The position numbers and the translations under genes were made by a program. A stretch of 64,000 bases of DNA from contig NC_054743.1 in assembly GCF_018143015.1 (NCBI RefSeq), forward strand, positions 29,112,934 through 29,176,933, read 5' to 3'. Below the pieces are notes generated by a model. The model saw nothing but the letters and a program-made list of their open reading frames with translations. It did not search any database and was not told the DNA's origin. Source of the stretch: Lytechinus variegatus. Lineage: Eukaryota; Echinodermata; Echinoidea; Temnopleuroida; Toxopneustidae. Below, one piece after another: positions 11,301 through 19,296 of the stretch; positions within the stretch are counted from its first letter, which is position 1, and the number at the start of each line of letters is the position of its first letter.

Positions 11301-14257
11301 AGCGTAACAAGGTGACAAGTAATCTAACGTTTACTGCATAGTTCAGGTTACCATGATTGTAAAAACTGAGGTGTTAAAACTGGTGTTTTAACACCTCACC
11401 CTGAGGTGTTAAAATTACACCAAAGAGTGTTAATGTACCAACATAAGGTGTTGTAATAACACCTATAGGTGTAAAACTAACACCACCAATTTAACACCGG
11501 TGTAAAATAACAGGTGCGGTCCTCTGTGTACACCGGTTAACACAACAGTTTTTGCTGTGTATTGGCGGATACAGAGCAATAAAACATATCCATAATTTAA
11601 CTTTTTCTTGTATCATACCGATCTTTTTGATCTTGTTCTTTCGATGTAATCAAGTTCTGTGTGTTTAATGCAAGGGTGTTTATCTGGATGATCATAAGCT
11701 GTCACTGTCCACAGAATCGCCCATAAGATACTAACTCCACCTTTGAATTAAGAAATTAAAATAAGAAAACAAAATCTTGTTAATTTGTAACAAACATTGT
11801 ATAATTACCACAATTACATCGTAAATATAAAAATTAAAACAGAGATTACCATCGTTATTCGAATTTGAGTTTTCCGAGGATATATTAACGACAATCAACC
11901 AATATTTATATTTATAAATGTGTGTGTGTGTGTGAAGTTATGCATGTACAACAGCTTTGGCAACTCTTTTTATTTAAATACCGTGTGAAAGAAATGGATG
12001 AAGAGAACAATGGTAGGCGTAGCTTAAATCAAGGTTCCCCAGAGCTATCTACCATTTGGAAAAATTGGTGATGCAGGTGCCTTTACCGCTCGACCACAGA
12101 GACGGGTTAGTGGCTAGGGCGACCCCGATCCGATTGACCGTCAGATTTTCGACACTATACCAATTGTAATTTCCTTTGTCGGAAATATATATATATATAT
12201 ATATTTATATATACATACATATCTAATGTGGCTCCTAAATATAGCTGGATATATGATTTCTTTTCTCTACTGATAATCAACCATAATACATAACGTAACA
12301 GTCGACTTTTCCATGGGTTTTGATAAATTACTATGATTTGTGCACATCGAGGGCTATACGCAATCGAAATTTGTATATTTTAACATTTTTGTACAAAACA
12401 AGTAAAGAGACTGATGTTTTACGTGAATTAAAGGAAGATTCGTGGTAATAACAAGCCACTTACCAACAAAATAGAAGCTTGCAGGCCATCCAAGGTTAGC
12501 GCAAATTACTCCAGAAATAGACTGCCCAAGAGCCGGTCCAAATGCAAACCCTTTAAAAAGATCAAGAAAAAAACCAACTAGTTTCTAGTTTGTTTTACAA
12601 AACAAAGTCTCCACCAGCTCTGATATTGTAATTAGCTATACTTTGTTATTTCAATAATTAGCAAAATGAATATTGAAATTGCAAACATTTAGGCCTACAC
12701 ATTGAAGTAGCGTACCTAGTATTTTCCACCGGGGGGGGGGGCAAAATCGTCCGCTAAAAAAATTGGCAAGCAAAAAAAGTCTCCAACCACAAATAAAGGA
12801 TTTCGTACCAGAAAAAAAATTGACTAGCAAAAATAAAAAAAAATAAAAAAAAAGATCTTCAACTTCAAAGTCTTCAAGGAGGGGGCCACTGGCTCGTCAG
12901 GGATCAGTTGTGACTCGTCAGGGGGGGGGGGCAATCTGCCCCCTGCCCCCTCCCCCTATAGGTACGTTAGTGGAGCCAGTTATGGCAGGAGAGAGTTATG
13001 AGAACATGTGAATGAACGAAGTCAGCAAGTAAAATTTTTTTTTCATTTTTTAGTACAAAAATCTAATTTATAAAGATTTTTACATAAAATGATACCACTG
13101 ATATTTGACCCTCCCCATTTCCTTTCCTTCTCCTTTCTCTCTCTCTCTCTGTTTGCTGTGGATTTTGTTTTGGGGGAGGGCAGGCTCCACTTCCTCAAAC
13201 AAGCCCGCTCCATCTTTACTCCATATATTGTTGTATTGGTATTCTACAAACTTTGCAGCCATTTTTTATTATTTTGTAACAGCAAAGATACAATAATACG
13301 AATGTTATCGTCTTACTTTCTTACCTGCAACAACAAGTGCCATCATTCGCGTTCTTTCCTTGACTGGTGACCAATTATTCACCATTGGGTAAAGGGCAGG
13401 AAAGTAGGAACCCTGTAAAGAAATGATAACATTATTGCTTCACTTCACATTTAATCGATGAACCTTTCGATTGGGTGAAGAAGAGAAGCGCGAAGTGGTG
13501 GTGGCCAAGTTTACACCGATATCCTGGAGTCGGAAATAATGTTTGGAATTGACCTTCATTACAATTGTAAGTGATGTTAGAATCTGCAAGCAATTATGAT
13601 TAGTTTGTGTTTTCATTGTCAATGATGTGAACAAAATTAGATGTAATGGTGAATCTGAACTCGATCAACATCTCTAAGTGATTAATGCAATCGAAGATCA
13701 AAAATAAATGGTCCCTAAACATTATTATATATTTCATTTCCTAATCAAGTCTTAAAAAGAAAAAATGTATTCGTGTAATATTTTCTATCCTTGCACGATC
13801 CAGATTTAAACCTCGAATGATTTGATTCTCGGCTGATTTAACAAAGCATAATTGGTTTCATCCGAGAAATAAAATCCTCTTTTGTTACAATGTTTCACAA
13901 ACCCCCTCAATTTCAGCACTTCAGAATGAGCCTTGTTTTCAGTTTGACGGCCTTATTCTTGATTCCTCTCGCAAAAGATAAAGCATCGTGATAGATTTTG
14001 TTATTCTGAGTAAAAAGCTTTTTTGTTGAAATAATTAAGATCTAATTGGTACTGTTTCTGTCTCATCACCCGCTCTGTCATTCACTCTCCTCCCTCCCTC
14101 TTTTTCTTTCTTTCTTTCTTTCCTTTCTTTCTTTCTTTGCTTTCTGCTTTCTTTCTTTTCTTCCTTCCTTCCTTTCTTTCTGTCGTTCATTCTTTCTGTC
14201 TTCTTTTTTTCGTTCGTTCTTTCATTTTGTCTTTTTATTCATCTATTTCTTCTCTTC

Positions 14258-14297
<40 letters not shown>

Positions 14298-17200
14298 AAC
14301 TTTCTGCTTTCTTTTTTTTCTTCCTTCCTTTCTTTCTGTCATTTATTCTTTCTGTCTTCTTTTTTCGTTCGTTCTTTCATTTTGTCTTTTTATTCATCTA
14401 TTTCTTCATTCTTTCCTTTCTTTCTTTCTTTCCTTGCTTTCTTTGCTTTCTTTCTTTTCTTCCTTCCTTTCTTTCTTTCTGTCGTTCTTTCTTTCTTTCT
14501 GTCTTCTTCTTTTTTGGGGGTTCGTTCTTTCATTTTGTCTTTCTATTCATCTATTCCTTTCTTTCTTTCTTTCTGACTTTCCTTCTGACTTCCTTTCTTA
14601 CTTTGTTTCTTACATTTATTCTTTCTTAGTTTTTTTTTACTTTAATTAGTTATTCCTTTCTTTTTTCATTTTTTTTTTCTTTCTTTTTTTGTGTGTGTTT
14701 TACCATTGCCTGTTATGGGTACATTGGGTTTCACACCCGGAGACGTACAAATTACCTCGACAAATCCGGCCAGACATCGCGTTGCAAAAAATAATTCGAC
14801 GCTGGATCGAGCCGCTAACGGCCCCAAAATATTAAAAACAGCGCTGCCAAATGCCCCTCCAAAGACGATCCACTTTCCTCCGAATCTGTCTGCGAGCCAT
14901 CCCGCTGGTATGTTGCCTAAGGTATACCCGATGTAGAATGCAGCTAATAGAAGCTCCTGGATGTGACTACTCCAGTTGAACTCTGACTCGGCTTGTGCGA
15001 TCTCCTGTGGGAGGGAAGCATCGGTGATATTTTTAAACAGGAAAACATAATTATGCTTTTGAAGATGATATCGGATTCTTCCCCAAATCTTATCAATCAA
15101 GAGCGGTAAAATATTCTAAAATGAATAATTTGTTCTAAGCAATTACATACTCTAGAGGGGGGGGGGTCATTGTGGTCACTATAGCTGTATTATACCATGG
15201 ACCTATTAGGTCCATGATTATACCACTTTTAATACATTGTGTCTATACTTTGTATGAAATAAGGACGTATTTCCATCTTTTTACATTTTATTAGTTTTTA
15301 TATGTTTTGTCTTGCGTATATACTCGTTTTGTTCTACGAATAGGGCCCGTAACGACAACAGCATGTTTCTTAAAGGGCATTTACGTCTTTTACGTATCTC
15401 CGTAGATAGAGCTTTATTATAATGTGTGGAAGCGTCGTGGTGTGGCGCTTCTGACTCTCGCCTTGTAATCAGCACTCTAAAAAATGAAGTGCTAATTCAG
15501 CTCTTAAAGAGCGTGTATAGTGACTGCACTTCGGAGTGCTGTTTTGTCTAGTTCAAATTTTAACGAGAAAAATCAGCGCTCCGAAGTGCAGTCACTATAC
15601 ACGCTCTTTAAGAGCTGAATTAGCACTTCATTTTTTTAGAGTGAGAGAGTGGTGCGTTCGAATTTCACCATGGTCTCGCGTCCTTCGGGGCAAGGCGTTA
15701 ATCCACACTTTGCCACTCTCCACCCAGGTGTTAAATGGGTACCCGGTAGGATGTGAAACTAAGCCTACATGTAGTATGCCTAGCAATTGAGTCTTGGAAC
15801 TCTTGTTGGAATGCTCCCCAGGGAGTCGAGAAGTTGCATACATTGTATGCGGGCATGCAAGGATCCGATGACCGGGGTAGTAATAATCTGTAAAGCGCTT
15901 AGATAAGTCGCTCCGATGTATTAAGCGCTATATAAATGCGGAATATTATTATTCATCAAATTATGTTATTCATAAATAATCTAAAACCAACAAATATTTC
16001 AATGAGACTTTTAAAAATGGTTAAGTTTTTTTTCTTTGTATTTAATCAAACTCAAGAGGGAATTTTTTTTTAAACAAATTTTATCAAACTCAAGAGGGAA
16101 ATTCAAATCTAAAAAAAAAAAAAAAACAAGTGCACACCTAGTTACCAATTATAGCATTTCCATTTATTTGAAAGCAGGATATAAAAGAGCATTGTAGATA
16201 AAATGCCTTGCTCATGGGCATAGGTGCCGCGGCCGGGGATCGAACTCCGGACTTTCCATGTATAGCCAGGCGCCTTAGACCACTCGGCCACGACACCTCC
16301 AAAGTGAACGCGAGCATCGATCATTTTCAACTGTTGTCTCCATTTCTCAACATAAGGATCAGTGATGTAATGAGCCAAAAAAAAAATGTAGGGGCCAGGT
16401 ATGGTATATAATGCAAAATATATATAAAGATGCGAGAAAGCAAAATTTTCGACATTTTTATTATAAAAGTCCAATAGTGAAAGATTTTGACATAATATCA
16501 TATCATATCCTCTCTTTCCCTTCATTAATTTTTCTTTTTTTCTTCCGAAATTAGTGAAAAAAATAAGGTTGCAAGCACCCCAAGCCCCCCCCCCCCCCAA
16601 CACACACACATCTGTACGCGACTGATACGGATGAGCCATTGAAAGCTTTAGATTTTGGTTTATTTACACCTAAACATACATGTTTACTCCATATTCAAGT
16701 GCGTTGCAAAAACTGACAGTTATTCAAGAAGATAAAAACAAGTTTGAAAAACCACCCATAGGGGCAATTCACAGACATAGTACAAATTGGCCTTTCATCC
16801 GTTAGCAGTCAATCAGGGCTCGTGAAGATACAAAGATTGTAATTGTTCTATTTTAAATATATTAACTTATTACTATAAAACATTTCAAGAGTTGAAAAAA
16901 ATTCTGTGACTATAGACAAGAAAAAGAACACACCAAAAAATATGGAAATAGTATAAACTAATTTATGAAGACAAAGCTAGTTAGACTTATGCAAATATAT
17001 GACTGTAGAAAATGTACTTACACTGAGATAAGAAAATACAAGATATGTTATTTGATTAAATATTATAACTATTTTTGGCAAAACATTCAACCGATAAGCT
17101 TAATCTTTTAGCAGTCCCCTCCGGTCTATTTTATATGAATACAATAGAGGTTCACGATTCATGAACGATGAGTTTATAAGTAATTACTTTCATTTTTTAG

Positions 17201-18250
17201 TTCTGATGGGAGGGGGTGTATGCGTTTTAAATTTTTCTGTTAGGCACAGATAAGAGAGGTATAGTTTGAAGTTAATAACATAGATTGGTCGTTACCTTTG
17301 AAGCACTGCTTCCACTGGTGTTAACATTCGATATGTCACTTGGGGGCGCAGGGTATAAGCTCACACTATAGGTTCCGTTCATCGTCATCTGAAATGGCGG
17401 ACTCGATGAGTTGTGATGACTATGACTACCACTCCCCGCCATTATTGCCATGGCAACGCTGATGTTGAGTCGCATCATTAGAACGACAGAGTTCCCTAGG
17501 AACGCCATGCAGGCAAACAACCATCGGACTGAGGGTATACCTTGGAAAAAATGGGGGGATATGAATTAGCGGAATAAGCCGCCAGGCAGGGGGTGGCGCC
17601 CGGAGGGCACTTACATTGACGAGTGGACAAAGACACCATACGCGACCAAAAAAAAACACGTAAAACGGATTTTTTTTTCAAGATAGGGCACGTTACGTAC
17701 GTAACCTAATAAGGGTGTAATAAGGGTGTCAAAAATGCTTTAAAAAAATAAGGGTGTCAAAAATGCTAAAAAAATGAAAAACGGGTTAATATATTCGCTA
17801 GAAAAACTACGTGTTTAGGATAAAAATTGCGAGGGTATAAACGATTAGGACTTAAATGGTTTATAAAGGATGTATTTTTTGCCCCAACTACGATTTCAGC
17901 GAGGTGTAGCAGGTGGGGCTGAACTAACCCAATGATGTATAGGTGAAGGTACGACCGACGTCCGTAACATAACAATTGAAATGTCGCTGTACTTGTATAG
18001 GGGTTCAATTCAGGGAATTGCCAATAGTATCGTTTTCTTTCCAATACTTGTTAAGCGTAGGATTTCACCCGGGATTTCACACACCAATACTTGTTAATGG
18101 GTGCATTTTCAGAATATGGAAAATAGGTGTTTAGGGTACTTTCCGAGACCCCGTGGTCGCGCATGGTATCCGATCGTCAATGGAAGTGGCCCCCGGGGGT
18201 GGGGAGGATAAGAGAATAACGTTTTTAACTGACATTCGCTTACCTTTCAT
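5121..18250 (-). CDS. SLC17-family anion transporter (sialin / phosphate-cotransporter type), 10 coding exons
   Basis: Major facilitator of the SLC17 family, which carries organic anions or phosphate with H+ or Na+ across lysosomal, vesicle or plasma membranes. Coding exons in order: 18250-18244, 17540-17296, 15004-14756, 13412-13325, 12550-12464, 11740-11619, 9365-9210, 8221-8089, 7627-7383, 5333-5121. All junctions have GT-AG ends and agreeing phases, and lengths sum to 1545 bases (514 residues; human sialin is 495). Visible marks: RLNISVAMAIM in TM1, a luminal loop with three N-glycosylation sequons (NSS, NGT, NTS), the MFS loop motif GWLADRFGGK, GGVSILWAILW, and the family ending GSGDVQPWA plus an acidic tail. 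The position matching sialin His183, implicated in proton coupling, is Tyr (ALYPMVNNW). The seven-base first exon is the least certain part. Exact substrate is not deducible. Confidence 0.9.
5340..5690. repeat. GAAA/GGAA purine microsatellite
   Basis: Nearly pure purine strand: GGGA-type words on the left, GAAA and AGAGAGAAAAG on the right. Lies in the last SLC17 intron close to the acceptor, where it reads as pyrimidines on the transcribed strand. Confidence 0.9.
5820..6353. mobile_element. MITE built of repeated CCCCGTACTATAGGTGGGG modules
   Basis: Ends CCCTTTTTAGACAGG and CCTGTGTAAAAAGGG are inverted repeats. Inside, the word CCCGTACTAT(A/T)GGTGGGG and its reverse complement occur many times in both orientations, joined by TGTGTAAAAnG spacers. 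Non-coding. No clear target duplication was seen. Confidence 0.65.
6413..7132. mobile_element. Inverted-repeat element, GGTCAAGTCCA ... GGTGGACTTG type
   Basis: Starts GGTCAAGTCCATCCCAGAAA and ends CTTTTTGTTAGGGTGGACTT, which are decayed inverted ends of about 150 bp. From memory this resembles an abundant sea urchin repeat. A diverged relative may lie near 23390-23640. Confidence 0.55.
7383..7627 (-). CDS. SLC17-like exon 9
   Basis: Acceptor TATTCATCAG; encodes TM9-TM11, including NAMDLAPSYSGTVSGISN, a family hallmark (NHLDIAPSYAG in sialin). Ends GATCAG/GTTCGA in phase 0. Confidence 0.92.
7800..7978. mobile_element. MITE, diverged member of the 710-876 family
   Basis: Starts near ATTTCATTTAAAAGTTGTCAG and ends near CTTTCATGAAACACC, with the family middle AGTGCCTCACAGCCAATCA. 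Lies in the SLC17 intron between exons 8 and 9. Confidence 0.5.
8089..8221 (-). CDS. SLC17-like exon 8
   Basis: Acceptor TTTTTTCAG; encodes VGFLTSIPYVCQWTASLLAS and a loop ending TSVRKLIICS. Ends in phase 1 at TTCAG/GTAAAA. Confidence 0.9.
8262..8445. repeat. Trinucleotide microsatellite (ATT/GTT/GTA)n
   Basis: Runs of TTATTG, GTTGTT, then GTAGTAGTA and a final TACTACTAC. A peptide of Val and Ile could be read from it but is not a gene. Confidence 0.85.
8446..8877. other. Intron sequence of the SLC17 gene without recognised features
   Basis: Contains several copies of short words such as CAATTGCA/TTGCAAAT near 8590-8780 but no exon or element that I can name. Confidence 0.3.
8886..9195. mobile_element. 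hAT-like MITE with 8-bp target duplication CGTTAAGC
   Basis: Element ends CAAGGGCGGAAATC and GATTTCCGCCCATG are flanked by identical CGTTAAGC at 8878-8885 and 9196-9203. CA...TG ends with an 8-bp duplication are hAT hallmarks. Internal AAAAAAAGGTTATCACC is shared with the copy at 18828-19109. Confidence 0.82.
9210..9365 (-). CDS. SLC17-like exon 7
   Basis: Acceptor ATATTCCAG, donor TCT/GTAAGT; 52 codons, NTSKVPIRSILLSLPVIAYA to HVLQFDIMS, the TM7 region. A hAT-like element begins 14 bases past the donor. Confidence 0.9.
9475..9662 (-). mobile_element. tRNA-derived SINE (tRNA-Val-like head)
   Basis: On the minus strand GTTGGCTCGGTTGGTAGAGC (A box), an anticodon-like CTCACAA loop and GGGGGTTCAAACCC (B box) resemble tRNA-Val(CAC). 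A body of about 100 bp follows, so it is a SINE, not a functional tRNA gene. Confidence 0.65.
9835..9930 (-). mobile_element. Truncated tRNA-derived SINE fragment
   Basis: On the minus strand GAGTTCGATTCCCGGCC (B box) is followed by ACCTGTGCCCGTGAGCAGGG, as in the full copies at 16147 and 29103. The A-box half is missing and a G run replaces it. Confidence 0.6.
9931..10429. other. SLC17 intron, no recognised feature
   Basis: Contains a G run near 9928-9940 and a T run near 10052. Short open frames here lack any family feature. Confidence 0.3.
10430..10588. mobile_element. MITE of the 710-876 family
   Basis: Begins GGGAGAGCGTTTCATAAA and ends CCTTTCATGAAATGCCCCC; shares TTGTCAGATCTGACA, TTGATTGGCTGAGAGGCACT and GGACTTGTCGGATAAAA with the other copies. 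Confidence 0.65.
10589..11354. other. SLC17 intron, mostly unassigned
   Basis: Holds AT-rich DNA with short words repeated (TTGTGATTTCTGTGATT near 11220). No exon or element that I can name. Confidence 0.3.
11355..11560. mobile_element. MITE rich in GGTGTTA/TAACACC words
   Basis: Ends TTGTAAAAACTGAGG and CAGTTTTTGCTGTG are inverted repeats. The interior is made of TAACACC and GGTGTTA words in both orientations, with AGGACCGCACC when read on the minus strand. A reverse-oriented relative lies at 26992-27787. Confidence 0.7.
11619..11740 (-). CDS. SLC17-like exon 6
   Basis: Encodes GVSILWAILWTVTAYDHPDK and the following cytosolic loop ending RTRSKRS. Family counterparts read like WFLFWxxLVxDSPxxHPRIS. 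Donor ATCG/GTATGA. Confidence 0.88.
11930..12240. repeat. (GT)n and (AT)n microsatellites with a tRNA-like patch
   Basis: TGTGTGTGTGTG near 11920-11933 and ATATATATAT near 12187-12208. Between them, on the minus strand near 12110-12085, CTGTGGTCGAGCGGTAAAGG resembles a tRNA A box, so a decayed SINE is possible. Confidence 0.5.
12464..12550 (-). CDS. SLC17-like exon 5
   Basis: TTTTTAAAG/GGTTTGC to TTTTGTTG/GTAAGT; encodes GFAFGPALGQSISGVICANL (TM5-TM6 region). Phase 1 at both ends. Confidence 0.9.
12706..12972. mobile_element. MITE with CGTACCTA/TAGGTACG ends
   Basis: Left GTAGCGTACCTAGT and right TATAGGTACGTTAG form inverted ends. G runs follow each end, and the interior repeats AAAAATTGGCAAGCAAAAA-type words. 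Located in the intron between exons 4 and 5 of the SLC17 gene. Confidence 0.6.
13325..13412 (-). CDS. SLC17-like exon 4
   Basis: TTTACAG/GGTTCC to GTTGCAG/GTAAG; encodes GSYFPALYPMVNNWSPVKE, the family segment around sialin residues 176-195. The sialin His183 position is Tyr here. Confidence 0.9.
13413..14079. other. SLC17 intron, no recognised feature
   Basis: AT-rich single-copy-looking DNA between exons 3 and 4. Nothing else seen before the microsatellite. Confidence 0.3.
14080..14692. repeat. TTTC/TTCC pyrimidine microsatellite with a longer-period repeat
   Basis: Long TTTCTTTC tracts broken by a recurring segment TTTTCGTTCGTTCTTTCATT followed by TTGTCTTTTTATTCATCTAT at about 14205, 14365 and 14518, so the array also repeats at roughly 155-160 bp. 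Leu/Ser/Phe peptides read from it are not genes. Confidence 0.9.
14756..15004 (-). CDS. SLC17-like exon 3 (TM2-TM4, MFS signature)
   Basis: Acceptor CCCTCCCACAG; 83 codons, EIAQAESEFNW to TRCLAGFVE, with GWLADRFGGK. Donor GAG/GTAATT. A long TTTC microsatellite lies about 65 bases past the donor in the intron. Confidence 0.93.
15005..15423. other. SLC17 intron with small palindrome
   Basis: Carries the CATGGACCTATTAGGTCCATG near-palindrome split at its centre (15196-15216). No other feature recognised. Confidence 0.35.
15424..15955 (+). mobile_element. tRNA-derived SINE with CR1/L2-like tail, split by a MITE
   Basis: The tRNA-like head (GTGGTGTGGCGCTTCTGACT ... TTGTAATC) is interrupted at 15473-15643 and resumes with GAGAGTGGTGCGTTCGAATT (B box). 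The body contains GGCGTTAATCCACACTTTGC and ends in AAGCGCTATATAAATGCGGA then ATTATTATT, a tail shared with LINE partners in many animals. Confidence 0.78.
15473..15643. mobile_element. 171-bp foldback MITE nested in the SINE
   Basis: Starts CACTCTAAAAAATGAAGTGC and ends with the inverted form GCACTTCATTTTTTTAGAGTG split by one extra T. Arms run about 65 bp each (including CTCTTTAAGAGCTGAATTAG) around a short centre near 15550. Flanking AG on both sides may be the target duplication. Confidence 0.85.
16147..16301 (-). mobile_element. tRNA-Leu-like SINE
   Basis: Minus strand: GTGGCCGAGTGGTCTAAGGC (A box) and GAGTTCGATCCCCGGCC (B box), then GCACCTATGCCCATGAGCAA and a tail AAATAAATGGAAATGCTATA. 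The same unit lies in plus orientation at 29103-29245. Confidence 0.82.
16302..17295. other. SLC17 intron 2, no recognised exon
   Basis: A C run with ACACACACA lies at 16588-16610; the rest is AT-rich. Nothing else was recognised. Confidence 0.3.
17296..17540 (-). CDS. SLC17-like exon 2 (TM1 and glycosylated luminal loop)
   Basis: The acceptor TTTTTTCCAAG precedes IPSVRWLFACMAFLGN. The exon contains RLNISVAMAIM and a loop with three N-x-S/T sequons, and ends AAG/GTAACG in phase 0. Confidence 0.85.
17600..18020 (+). repeat. Dispersed repeat, copy 1 (second copy 27790-28400)
   Basis: Shares with the later copy the blocks TTTTTTTCAAGATAGGGCACG / CTTTTTCAAGATTAGGCACG, TACGTAAC, ATATTCGCTAGAAAA and GTGTTTAGGAT / a GGTGTTTAGTG segment, in the same order. 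Non-coding. It overlaps the SLC17 first intron. Confidence 0.6.
18244..18250 (-). CDS. SLC17-like exon 1 (coding part, ATG AAA G)
   Basis: On the minus strand AACAAAATGAAAG/GTAAGCG gives a start codon, one further codon and one base before a consensus donor. Its phase (1) is what exon 2 needs, producing MKGIPSVRWLFACMAF. Other upstream exons remain possible. Confidence 0.55.
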
Positions 18251-18649
18251 TTTGTTTGGTGGATCAACTTGTACAGTGACTCACTGTTGTAGAATATATA
18301 ACGCTACGTCTGTTATGCCCGCGATGGATATCTGTAAGAAATGCACAATAAACCAATATCCCTTCAATATATGCCTCTGTTGGCCTATGTGATAGAAATC
18401 AAATCAAATCATGCTGGTGGCGGGCTGTATACTGCCGTTCAAAGGAAAAAAAAAACTTGACTTGGTATTGAATTGTATTTTTCGGCATCATAAATGTTCA
18501 TTAACCTACAACAAATCAAGACAATGCGACCTCCTAGACATCAAGCTTTATTCCCGAATCAATAAATTTACGAATTACCTAATTAATAAATTACCTATTC
18601 GACTCACTAGTACATGGACCAAAACAGTGATGCACCACAATCAAACCTG

Positions 18650-19283
18650 GACCATGACTCCACTGAAATGCTGATTATAGTATGTAGGCTTCATTACCGC
18701 TGCTGAGGCAGAGGAGTTCCGACGTTGGCAAGTAAAACGAAATCTGCATCCTGTCTTCTGCTTTCAACACCTGACTTCCCAAACTTTAGGTTCACCTCAC
18801 CCAAGATACAACCCCCCTCCCCCATACCAAGGGCGGAAATCTCTCCCGAAAGGTACGGGGTCCAGGGGCTGGAAAATTTGACGAGCAAAAAAAAGAAGGT
18901 TATCACCACAAATGTCAGGTCGTTTCGACCTAAATAATTTTGACAAACAAAAAAAAAAGAATATAAAAATAGGTTATTACCCCAAAAATTATCCATAAAG
19001 AACAAAAATAGTCGGGGAACATTTTGTGTCCCCCTACTATGTTGGGTAGGGGGACGCCCCCCCCCCCCCCCTCCCCCATCCCACCTCCCCTAGAATTTCT
19101 GCCCCCATGCCCCATACCACTTTTTAGTTCCACCTCCTTAGGATCCCCGTGCGCAAATCAGCCTGCGCCCTTGTTGTTCCAACATTCTTTGAAGAGAGTG
19201 ACCTTATATACCTCACTAAATCCTTTGTCATCCGCCAGTGGTATGAGGGAAAGCTCTCTACAAGATGTAATAGACTACACATT
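18650..19283 (+). other. Older third copy of the UGT 5' flank (relic)
   Basis: 18650-18820 matches 31335-31480 of UGT-A's upstream region (GATTATAGTATGTAGGCTTC, GAGGCAGAGGAGT, CACCTGACTTCCCAAACTT). 19118-19283 matches 31485-31520 followed directly by 32420-32515 (TCACTAAATCCTTTGTCATC, GGTATGAGGGAAAGC, AGATGTAATAGACTAC). It lacks the LINE tail and MITE found between these parts in UGT-A. No UGT exon follows, because the 19297 element cuts it off. Confidence 0.78.
18828..19109. mobile_element. hAT-like MITE with 8-bp target duplication CCCCATAC
   Basis: Ends CAAGGGCGGAAATC and a right end finishing GCCCCCATG are flanked by identical CCCCATAC at 18820-18827 and 19110-19117. It is the same family as 8886-9195 and sits inside the UGT-flank relic. 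Confidence 0.8.
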
Positions 19284-19296
19284 ACACCTTGTTAAA

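Noticed and set aside
14046-14649. Long Phe/Leu/Ser-rich open frames on the plus strand
   Set aside because: Pure by-product of the TTTC microsatellite in the SLC17 intron.
16147-16301. Possible tRNA-Leu gene (also at 29103-29245)
   Set aside because: A and B boxes are present, but both copies share a SINE body and tail, and the stems and variable arm do not fit a working tRNA-Leu.
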